From: Legionellaceae bacterium UBA2794
GTDB lineage: Bacteria; Pseudomonadota; Gammaproteobacteria; Legionellales; Legionellaceae
Assembly (NCBI GenBank): GCA_002352055.1
Contig: DEHS01000013.1
Span: 16,476-32,168 of the forward strand
Reading direction: 5' to 3'
DNA length: 15,693 nucleotides
Below are positions 7,432 to 13,638 of this stretch, piece after piece (position 1 is the first letter of the stretch; every line of letters starts with the position of its first letter). The position numbers and the translations under genes were made by a program. The notes under the pieces are model-generated. The model saw nothing but the letters and a program-made list of their open reading frames with translations. It had not been told where the DNA came from and ran no database searches.

Positions 7432-7507
7432 TAGAACCTGGCTAGTGAGTGGATAAATGGAAATTATTTTTAAACAAATCAAAAGGATCTGTAAAAAAAT
7501 GAATGAG

Positions 7508-8059
7508 TTAAAGTAAGTTACATGAGGGTTTGCATTTATTAAATTCTTCGGTGCTTTTTTTGAAGCGAAAAGTAATGGCAGGAAAATTTTTCGTTTGCTG
7601 CATTATGTCCTCAATTTTTTTCCCACGAGCGAGGGTTTGCTCAATATTATCTTGCATTATTTTTTTAGTTTCACTCAATTCCTTTTCTATCTCGTGCAAT
7701 TGATAATTGTCACAGTATTTTTCTAAATTGGTCGCAATTTCTGCAAAAGGTATTTTTTTAATAATTATATGATAGTGAAGCCATTTAATTTGCAAGGAAG
7801 TAAGCTGCGTATCACAAGCGATTACAAAAAAACTGTCAGCCAGTTTTGCGGCATAAAAAAAATAATGGTTCTTTTGGATGCAATCGCAGAACCCGACATC
7901 CATATTGATGCAAAAATCAAAAATCTCCTGGGTCCATGAGCTGAGATAGTTCTGGAAAAAGGTCTGCTTGAGATTTAGCGCTCTGGATGTATGCCAGGTA
8001 ATACTCTTTTTATTATTGGTGCTGGTATCAAAATAGGCTCCGATAGCATAACAGATCAT
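7508..8059 (-). CDS. Ykt6-like longin R-SNARE with CAAX-like C-terminus, candidate effector
   Basis: The 183-residue product resembles eukaryotic Ykt6 along its whole length. Residues 1-115 have a longin-domain layout: an opening strand MICYAIGAYF, the segment TFFQ (33-36) where Ykt6 has SFFQ, then KNHYFFYAAKLADSFFVIACD (63-83, split by a turn) matching the central strands. Residues about 121-173 are a SNARE heptad motif. The string ELSETKKIM aligns with Ykt6 ELDETKIIL, and TLARGKKIEDIM with LLERGEKLDDLV, placing R145 as the zero-layer arginine of an R-SNARE. Counting from R145, layers -7 to +8 read L, I, L, T, M, N, T, R, I, I, T, F, T, F, T, F. The end, C176-KPS-C180-NLL, is a CAAX-like box (X = Leu, favouring geranylgeranylation) plus a second Cys that could be palmitoylated, as in Ykt6. 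Bacteria lack this machinery, so the protein probably works on host membranes after Dot/Icm delivery (inference). AGGA supports the start. It is a single-gene unit. Confidence 0.87.
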   Translation of the reverse strand: MICYAIGAYFDTSTNNKKSITWHTSRALNLKQTFFQNYLSSWTQEIFDFCINMDVGFCDCIQKNHYFFYAAKLADSFFVIACDTQLTSLQIKWLHYHIIIKKIPFAEIATNLEKYCDNYQLHEIEKELSETKKIMQDNIEQTLARGKKIEDIMQQTKNFPAITFRFKKSTEEFNKCKPSCNLL

Positions 8060-8092
8060 AAGTTCTCTTCCTGAGAATTGTGTCCTTAATTC

Positions 8093-8122
8093 ATCATATA
8101 CGGAAAAGAGCTGATTTATCCA
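8093..8122 (-). promoter_or_regulatory. Candidate promoter of the SNARE-like gene
   Basis: On the minus strand TGGATA (8117-8122) and TATGAT (8093-8098) are separated by 18 bases, a four-of-six and a five-of-six match to the sigma-70 boxes. The implied transcript starts about 25-30 bases before the ATG at 8059. I saw no convincing PmrA or CpxR site. Confidence 0.35.
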
Positions 8123-8216
8123 GTTTAGAATTTACTTGAAGCAACTGCTCCAATATAAAATAGTTTAATAGATAAAAAGCTAGGAAATCGAAAAATAATA
8201 TTCTGATTCTAACAGT

Positions 8217-8900
8217 TTAAATAATTTCCCATTTCTTATCGTTGGCAATCTGAAGCAAATGTTGATCCGCGCCAACGATGACGGAATGGCCGACTCGGTT
8301 TAAAACAGGAACATCAGAAAAATGAGATCCATAAGCATAAGACTGTTGCCAATCCACATTTTTGTTGTGGAAGTGTTTCATGATCGCGATAAACTTACCT
8401 AGACCTACGGTCTGAATTCCTTTTAATTCCCCAGTTAATAGTCCATCTCTAATGTGCGGGGTGACATAAAAATAGTGTTCAATAGATAAATAAGCGATCA
8501 GCGGATCTAGAGGAGCAAAAAATCCCCCAGACACTAAAACAATTTTATATTGCTCTCGTTGATGATTTTTTAATCTTTCCAGCACTTTTTCATTAAATGC
8601 CCCACTATTTTCTAACACGTTTTTTTCAAACCATTTTTTCCCAATATTTTTTAAAATCGTTGCATTAATGCCTTTAAAACTCATGTAATAATATTGATTG
8701 ATAAGCTCTTTCGTAGAATAATCCTCGGGATTATTAGTTATATGATGTAACAAATAGTCCAATTTTTTAGTGCCGGCAATGGTCCCATAGTATTCATTTA
8801 AAAAGAATCGGAGAAAGGATAGGGTACTGTCGCAGGTTAAAATTATTTCATCAATATCAAACAAAGCCAGTTTTAGTTTTAATTCGTTATCTGCGTCCAT
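8217..8900 (-). CDS. Divergent HAD-superfamily (subfamily IB, SerB-like) hydrolase
   Basis: A 227-residue cytoplasmic protein with the order of a HAD-IB phosphatase. Motif I is LFDIDEII, keeping both aspartates of DxD (D15 nucleophile, D17 acid/base) but with E18-I19 where G-T is usual. A helical cap covers about 25-110. Motif II is VLVSGG (S124), motif III is the lysine in GLGKF (K169), and motif IV is YGSHFSDVPVL (190-200), where the first aspartate of GDSxxD is replaced by Ser (S192) while D196 is kept. Family members remove phosphate from small molecules such as phosphoserine; the substrate here is unknown, and the altered motifs I and IV could mean weak or changed activity. It starts 3 bases after the YciI-like stop and is the last gene of a three-gene operon. 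Confidence 0.85.
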   Translation of the reverse strand: MDADNELKLKLALFDIDEIILTCDSTLSFLRFFLNEYYGTIAGTKKLDYLLHHITNNPEDYSTKELINQYYYMSFKGINATILKNIGKKWFEKNVLENSGAFNEKVLERLKNHQREQYKIVLVSGGFFAPLDPLIAYLSIEHYFYVTPHIRDGLLTGELKGIQTVGLGKFIAIMKHFHNKNVDWQQSYAYGSHFSDVPVLNRVGHSVIVGADQHLLQIANDKKWEII

Positions 8901-8903
8901 GAT

Positions 8904-9194
8904 CTATCCAGATATAAAGTTGGACAGTTCATCTTGATAAAAGAACGGATCAAAATGACTTATTGTATAAGAAGCAAGTTTGTTTTTAACAAAAGGGTCA
9001 TTATTAATTAAGGCATCTAATTGAGCTTTAGGCATATCGACAGCCAACATAATGCTTCCACGTACTCTGGTCTTTTGACCTGCGAGAATGAATAATTTTT
9101 CTTGCATTGCTTCATTAACCCATCGGGTATGTTCTGCAATATGAACGTTTAAGTTGGATTGTTCCTCATGGAAATGAACTTGAAGTACATACAT
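8904..9194 (-). CDS. YciI-like protein
   Basis: A small (96-residue) ferredoxin-fold protein of the YCII family. Characteristic points are the opening strand MYVLQVHF, the HTRWVNEAMQE helix with its conserved His, LFILAGQK, GSIMLAVDMPKAQLDALINNDPF with the conserved Asp-Pro, and the closing strand YTISHFDPFF. Some relatives are weak hydrolases or dioxygenase-like enzymes, but most have no known role. The ATG at 9200 overlaps the upstream stop as ATGA and lies only 3 bases from AGGA. The ATG at 9194 is 9 bases from it and gives the usual MYV start, so I prefer 9194. It is translationally coupled to its upstream neighbour and ends 3 bases before the HAD gene. Confidence 0.85.
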   Translation of the reverse strand: MYVLQVHFHEEQSNLNVHIAEHTRWVNEAMQEKLFILAGQKTRVRGSIMLAVDMPKAQLDALINNDPFVKNKLASYTISHFDPFFYQDELSNFISG

Positions 9195-9196
9195 TA

Positions 9197-9394
9197 TCAT
9201 TTGTCCTGATTATTATTTAAAAAAGTCTGAACCTTTGAAATACGATTATTTTGCATAGGCTTATTCATGAATATAATTGATGCAATGGCAAATACCGTAA
9301 AGGGATATATGAATTTTGTTTGAATCATAGATTCAAAGATAAAAGTGAAATAAGGGATGATGCACATAATTTCCAAGAAGGTTGATTCCTTCAT
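9197..9394 (-). CDS. Small membrane protein of unknown family (65 residues)
   Basis: I do not recognise this gene. It encodes a short N-terminal hydrophobic stretch (FLEIMCIIPYFTFIF, about 6-20), a second one (FIYPFTVFAIASIIFM, about 28-43) and a polar tail rich in Asn and Gln. It probably spans the inner membrane twice. That it is real is supported by AGGA 7 bases before the ATG, a near-consensus promoter about 57 bases upstream of the ATG, and the ATGA overlap of its stop with the next gene's first ATG. It is the first gene of the operon with the YciI-like and HAD genes; no shared function can be named. Confidence 0.65.
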   Translation of the reverse strand: MKESTFLEIMCIIPYFTFIFESMIQTKFIYPFTVFAIASIIFMNKPMQNNRISKVQTFLNNNQDK

Positions 9395-9450
9395 TTAAAA
9401 TCCTGTTTGATATTTTTACTTCGATTCGAATTGAATTTTTGTTTTTCTGG

Positions 9451-9478
9451 ATCATACTACTTTTTTTAATCCTGTCAA
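9451..9478 (-). promoter_or_regulatory. Strong sigma-70 promoter of the three-gene operon
   Basis: On the minus strand a perfect TTGACA (9473-9478), a 16-base spacer containing a run of seven A, and TATGAT (9451-9456). It lies upstream of the small membrane protein gene with an implied leader of about 50 bases, and is the best promoter in the window. Confidence 0.75.
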
Positions 9479-9540
9479 TTTTTTTCTTCGAAACGTAGTA
9501 ATTAATTCGTTTTAATGTAAACTGTACTGATTATTAAGTT

Positions 9541-9552
9541 GTTTTATAAAAC
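9541..9552. promoter_or_regulatory. Palindrome in the regulator's promoter region
   Basis: GTTTTATAAAAC is a perfect 12-bp palindrome about 20 bases before the regulator's ATG and could hold its -10 (TATAAA). Proteins of the HTH/S24 type commonly bind palindromes in their own promoter, so it is a candidate operator. AT-rich palindromes also arise by chance. Confidence 0.25.
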
Positions 9553-9572
9553 TAAATTCAATACACAGCCTA

Positions 9573-10247
9573 ATGACTCCTAAAAAATACATAAAGAAAG
9601 TGATTGTTGATAACGAAGAGGCCAGTGCGGAGTATCGCGCAGTAAGATTACGTAAAATTCGAAATCTTGCCAATTTAAGTCGTAAAGACTTATGCAACAC
9701 TGATTTTCTAAAATTAAATACCTATAAGGGTTGGGAATTAGCTCGTTTTGGTGGTTTGCCACTGGATGGTGCTGAGCGAGTTGTTCTGCGTGTCGCCAAA
9801 GAAAATGTTTTTTGTTCTGTTGAGTGGCTTTTATATGGCACTGGCCAGGAACCCTATATTCTCCCTCAAATCAATGCTAATAAAGTACTTGATGAGACAG
9901 AGCTGATTTTAAAAGAAATTCTGGTTTTTCAAAGTTTATACAAAGATACTGTTTACGCTAAAATAACAGATGATGCTCTTTTGCCTGATTTTATTGAAGG
10001 AGATTATGTTGCGGGAATTAAATTTTTTGGACAGGATATGTCCTTGGCATTGAATCAGATTTGTCTGGTTGAGTTACCTAATGGTCAATTGATGGTTCGA
10101 TATTTGAAACAAAATCAGCACAATAAAAAATTCCAATTAAGGGCAACTAACATTAATAGTACTTTAGAAATCGCGCAACCATCCGATATCGAGTTAAATT
10201 TTGCTGCTCCTGTTATAAGACATTACAAAAAAAGAAGAAGCATCTGA
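9573..10247 (+). CDS. HTH/S24-like transcriptional regulator, non-cleaving type
   Basis: A 224-residue protein in the layout of phage CI-like repressors. Residues about 25-90 form an XRE-like helix-turn-helix region (RLRKIRNLANLSRKDLC, then WELARFGGLPLDGAERVV and SVEWLLYGTG, the last a common end of this domain). Residues about 127-216 resemble the S24/LexA C-terminal domain (VYAKITDDALLPDFIEGDYV, then CLVELPNGQLMVRYLK). The position of the catalytic Ser in the usual GDSM is DDAL here, and the usual VKR lysine position is V-R-Y, so self-cleavage is unlikely and the domain is probably only for dimerisation or sensing. No phage genes surround it, so it may be a domesticated regulator. It is divergent from the small-membrane/YciI/HAD operon and may control it or itself. 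The start lacks a clear ribosome-binding site. Confidence 0.75.
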   Translation: MTPKKYIKKVIVDNEEASAEYRAVRLRKIRNLANLSRKDLCNTDFLKLNTYKGWELARFGGLPLDGAERVVLRVAKENVFCSVEWLLYGTGQEPYILPQINANKVLDETELILKEILVFQSLYKDTVYAKITDDALLPDFIEGDYVAGIKFFGQDMSLALNQICLVELPNGQLMVRYLKQNQHNKKFQLRATNINSTLEIAQPSDIELNFAAPVIRHYKKRRSI

Positions 10248-10363
10248 AGTATTATCCCTTATCTAAATTGTTTTGATGTTAAGGTTGTTACCAATTGCTA
10301 TTTTTCACCGCTTTCCAATATCAAGTTTGATCTAAGACGATGTCATTAATTTTAACAGTTGTG

Positions 10364-10369
10364 TATAAT
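10364..10369 (+). promoter_or_regulatory. -10 element of the nucleotidyltransferase-domain gene
   Basis: A perfect TATAAT lies 31 bases before the ATG at 10401, inside an in-frame extension that would start at a TTG at 10359. A promoter here rules out that longer start. The -35 region is poor (around TGTCAT). Confidence 0.45.
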
Positions 10370-10400
10370 CTGGTCATTTAACGTTGTGGCAAGAACAATC

Positions 10401-12704
10401 ATGTTTGGTGAATCCTTATCCAGTCCTTTTTTAAACATCGGAATATCTCTGTTCATAAAACGAGTCAACAACACCTATTTTAATGATCCCTCCCAATTTT
10501 ATTTACACCCTCCCAATCGTGGATTTTATGATGAGCGAGCCATTAAGGCTTCAGATAATGATGAGGGACGTATTTGTACCTGGCTATGGCGAATAGGGCG
10601 TTATTTTCTTATAGAGAATGCAGGAAAAAAAGAAACGGCAAACCTCATATCCGAATTTCTGTCTACTCTTGGCAGATTACCGGAAGAGATCCAGCGATTT
10701 TTATGTCTTGATTCTGAAGCATTAAACTGTGTGTTGTTTACGATGCTTTTAAATAGAAATCAGGATGATTGGCAAACTGGCATCCAACTTATTAAAAAAT
10801 ATAATTCTTCTTCCGCGCTCCACTTGTTGATTGATTGGGCTTATAAGGTCTCATTTATCCTTGGTCCTCCTGGAGGAAGTGAGGAGATTTTAACCCATTT
10901 ATTAAAATTGCAACCTGATAAAGAGCAGTTAAGCTTGCCACGCTCTCCTCTTTCTATCGTATTTACCTACGACATACTATTACGGGGTAATTCAGCTCAG
11001 ATTATTGGAATAATAAATCCGTTGCAGAAAACAGGAAATCTAACTGAAGTATCCACGTTATCAGAAAGAATAAAACTGGGTATTAGCACGCAAATACTGG
11101 TTAATGATAATGAGTGGGTTCAACGTTTAATACAGGATGAAATTAAAAAATGTTTGCATCAATGTTATGGGATGAAATTACAGAATAATTCTGATCTTAG
11201 AAAACAAACTAACTCATTTTTGCATTGGTTTCTTCCCTATAGTTTAAATTACAGCTCTTCTCTAGATAAAGAGCACTTGATTGAGTTAGCTAATCTTTTT
11301 TTGCTCTATAATCCAAAACCCTTTAATTATTATGGTTCTATTTATAATCCCATAATTAATTTAGTTGAAAAAATCTTTATTTTTGGATTATACAAAGAAG
11401 CGTATTTTCTTCATGATGACATTACCAGTGTTTGTTCAGCAGAGTCCCAGCATTTAGTGCGCTCCAGAAGTGTACTCTATTGCTTCATGGCTAGGGTTTC
11501 TGAATGGTGTAGTGAAAAGAACCAACATCCTGAGTTTAACCCGATTGAAATGGAACTTGTTAAATCATTTAAATTTTTGGAAAAACAGAGTAAATTTCAA
11601 GAACAATTTTATGATTTGGCTAAAAGGCTTGAGCATAAATTTCAAAGTAGTAGTGATTCAGTCGCGCGAAATCATTGCCTTAATTTCTATGAATTAATTA
11701 AAGAATATTTAACCAAAAAACAAAAAAAAGGTTTTAATTTTTTGTTTGAGGAGAATTTGACAACTACAGCAGTTCCTAAAAGAAATAAAGTTTCTGGATT
11801 GAGTAACCGAACGCGTCATTCGATTCATGAATCCAGCGAAACATCTCAAAATTATACTACAAACAATTCTGCACCATTTTTTAATGCCATTACCCCAAAA
11901 ACCCCAAGGGATTTATTCCTGAATCGCGACACAATTCCTTCTGTAATTCTGCAATTAATTCATGATATAAAAGAAAAATTTCCTGAGTCACGATTTTATT
12001 TAACGGGGGCAGCCCCGGAAAATATTTTTCATGGAATAACTCCCAATGATTATGATATTTTAATGCTTAATCCGGAGGGTAATTATTATGCGGTACATCA
12101 TTTTTTATCTACAAAGAATATTTCCTCTGAGGTAAGGAGTGTTAAAAATCCATTTGTTTATTGTGATTTGGGGAATCAAATTTTTGTGGATATTACGGTC
12201 AGGTCGACTCGTTTAACTGATGTGTTGCAGAAGGATTTTAATAAACGTGATTTTAATTTAAACGCTTTATATTGTGAACTGGACAACAGTGATAAATTTA
12301 AAATATTTAGTTTTAATAACGTAGAAAATACTCTAGACCGAATTGAGATACTAAATGATAACTTAACGGTTTTTGAAACAGAGCCCATTCTATTTTTTAG
12401 ATTAATTAAATTAGTGATTACTCATCCAACTAATAATTTATCCCCTGATTTGAAAGATGCTATAAAGCAATTTAATGCACATTGGCGTGATTTTTTTCAA
12501 GCATATGATAAAGCTGAAAGGGGAAATTCGGATAGAATAGTTCACGCCTTCAGGAAACTAATTGAAAGATATAGTAATCAAGAGATAAATGATGCATTGA
12601 AGAGGCTAGAGTTTATAAATCCGTTAACCGATGATGACTATAAAGCATTAGAACAAATCTGCTTGCCGTCAATTAATCCAATTGGCTCACTTCAGTTCTC
12701 TTAA
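10401..12704 (+). CDS. Large orphan protein with poly(A) polymerase/CCA-transferase-like C-terminal domain, candidate effector
   Basis: A 767-residue protein with two parts. Residues 1 to about 450 are helical, perhaps solenoid-like, with no recognised domain. A linker rich in Ser, Thr and Asn covers about 455-505. Residues about 510-720 resemble the head domain of class II poly(A) polymerases and tRNA CCA-adding enzymes: RFYLTGAAPENIFHG (531-545) stands where these have YLVGGAVRDLLLG, NDYDILM keeps the metal-binding pair D550-x-D552, FVDITVRS gives a third carboxylate D597, KRDFNLNALY (615-624) matches RRDFTINALY, and EPILFFRLIKL matches the DPLRILRAVRF block. The usual Gly-Gly is Gly-Ala and the Arg-Asp after it is Glu-Asn. 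The catalytic carboxylates are present, so nucleotide transfer to an RNA, protein or small molecule is plausible; the target is unknown. No signal peptide. Host delivery is inference from the fusion and the setting. Confidence 0.75.
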   Translation: MFGESLSSPFLNIGISLFIKRVNNTYFNDPSQFYLHPPNRGFYDERAIKASDNDEGRICTWLWRIGRYFLIENAGKKETANLISEFLSTLGRLPEEIQRFLCLDSEALNCVLFTMLLNRNQDDWQTGIQLIKKYNSSSALHLLIDWAYKVSFILGPPGGSEEILTHLLKLQPDKEQLSLPRSPLSIVFTYDILLRGNSAQIIGIINPLQKTGNLTEVSTLSERIKLGISTQILVNDNEWVQRLIQDEIKKCLHQCYGMKLQNNSDLRKQTNSFLHWFLPYSLNYSSSLDKEHLIELANLFLLYNPKPFNYYGSIYNPIINLVEKIFIFGLYKEAYFLHDDITSVCSAESQHLVRSRSVLYCFMARVSEWCSEKNQHPEFNPIEMELVKSFKFLEKQSKFQEQFYDLAKRLEHKFQSSSDSVARNHCLNFYELIKEYLTKKQKKGFNFLFEENLTTTAVPKRNKVSGLSNRTRHSIHESSETSQNYTTNNSAPFFNAITPKTPRDLFLNRDTIPSVILQLIHDIKEKFPESRFYLTGAAPENIFHGITPNDYDILMLNPEGNYYAVHHFLSTKNISSEVRSVKNPFVYCDLGNQIFVDITVRSTRLTDVLQKDFNKRDFNLNALYCELDNSDKFKIFSFNNVENTLDRIEILNDNLTVFETEPILFFRLIKLVITHPTNNLSPDLKDAIKQFNAHWRDFFQAYDKAERGNSDRIVHAFRKLIERYSNQEINDALKRLEFINPLTDDDYKALEQICLPSINPIGSLQFS

Positions 12705-12750
12705 GTTACCAATTGTATCACCAAGCGAAGAGTCAATTTTGAGCAGATCA

Positions 12751-12759
12751 TGATATAAT
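12751..12759 (+). promoter_or_regulatory. Extended -10 promoter of queF
   Basis: TGATATAAT is a perfect extended -10 element (TGn-TATAAT) 32 bases before the queF ATG, with a weak -35 region (AGTCAA at 17 bases). It gives queF its own promoter. No preQ1 riboswitch fold was evident in the short leader. Confidence 0.5.
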
Positions 12760-12791
12760 GAAGATACTTTAAAGATTCCTGTTTAGATAAT

Positions 12792-13628
12792 ATGAGTTTT
12801 GAATCAGATAATAAATTAGAGCTGGGTAAAAAATCAGCCTATGAATCGCAATACAATCCTGAGTTGTTATTTCCGATCTCTCGACTGGCTAAACGAGCTG
12901 AGATAGGAATCAATGCTGATAATCCTGGATTTTTGGGATTTGATTTATGGAATCACTATGAAGTTTCCTGGCTCAATCCGCGCGGAAAACCAATTGTCGC
13001 TACGGCGCAAATTGTATACGATTGTCAATCCCCATGTATTATTGAATCGAAATCATTAAAACTTTATTTTAATAGCTTAAATAACACGTCATTTAGCTCT
13101 TTCGATGAAGTGGAGCAAATTATTGCGAGGGATCTGTCGCAGGCGATAGAAAATGAGGTATCTGTAAGCCTTAAGCCATTACATCTGGAACCCTTACTCC
13201 AATTAAACGCTTCGTTTGCAGGAGAGTGTATCGATGATATAGATGTCGATTGTTCTATTTATGAGGTAAATCCTCAGCTGTTAACTGTAACTGATGAAGT
13301 GGTTGAAGAAACGTTATATTCTGATCTGTTGAAGTCTAATTGTCTGGTAACTTATCAGCCTGATTGGGGAAGCGTCCAAATACATTATCGCGGATTTAAG
13401 ATAAGTCGATCGGCCTTGTTGCAATATATTGTCTCTTTTCGTAATCATAATGAATTTCATGAGCAATGTATTGAGCGAATTTTTGCAGACATCATGCGGA
13501 TCTGCAAACCTGTTGCGCTCAGTGTATATGGTCGCTATACCCGTCGCGGGGGTTTAGATATAAATCCTTACCGCGCTACACCCAATATAAATTTTCAGCT
13601 TGAACATATAAGATTAATTCGTCAGTAA
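12792..13628 (+). CDS. queF: NADPH-dependent 7-cyano-7-deazaguanine (preQ0) reductase QueF
   Basis: QueF reduces the nitrile of preQ0 to preQ1 in the making of the tRNA nucleoside queuosine. At 278 residues it is the long, two-domain (E. coli-type) form. The NADPH-binding signature ESKSLKLY is at 85-92, and the catalytic pair is in SNCLVTYQPDWGSVQI: C184 forms the thioimide with preQ0 and D191 is the acid, at the usual distance. HEQCIERIF and RRGGLDINPYR (about 251-261) complete the substrate site. All key residues are present, so it should be active. The start follows an extended -10 promoter; the ribosome-binding site is weak. The DUF1460 gene converges on it with only 10 bases between stops and no terminator visible, so the transcripts probably overlap at their 3' ends. 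Confidence 0.96.
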   Translation: MSFESDNKLELGKKSAYESQYNPELLFPISRLAKRAEIGINADNPGFLGFDLWNHYEVSWLNPRGKPIVATAQIVYDCQSPCIIESKSLKLYFNSLNNTSFSSFDEVEQIIARDLSQAIENEVSVSLKPLHLEPLLQLNASFAGECIDDIDVDCSIYEVNPQLLTVTDEVVEETLYSDLLKSNCLVTYQPDWGSVQIHYRGFKISRSALLQYIVSFRNHNEFHEQCIERIFADIMRICKPVALSVYGRYTRRGGLDINPYRATPNINFQLEHIRLIRQ

Positions 13629-13638
13629 GTTGATTAAG

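Noticed and set aside
9573..10247. Prophage remnant suggested by the CI-like regulator
   Set aside because: No integrase, attachment site, structural phage gene or tRNA flank is present; the neighbours are ordinary chromosomal genes.
10248..10330. Possible terminator after the HTH/S24-like regulator (AATTG...CAATT followed by a T-run)
   Set aside because: The stem is only five pairs around a loop of over 20 bases, too weak to call.
10359..10400. 14-residue extension of the nucleotidyltransferase protein from a TTG
   Set aside because: It would begin upstream of a perfect TATAAT at 10364-10369, so the transcript probably starts inside it.
12705..12791. preQ1 riboswitch before queF
   Set aside because: The leader after the extended -10 is only about 25 bases, too short for the aptamer, and no pseudoknot pattern was seen.
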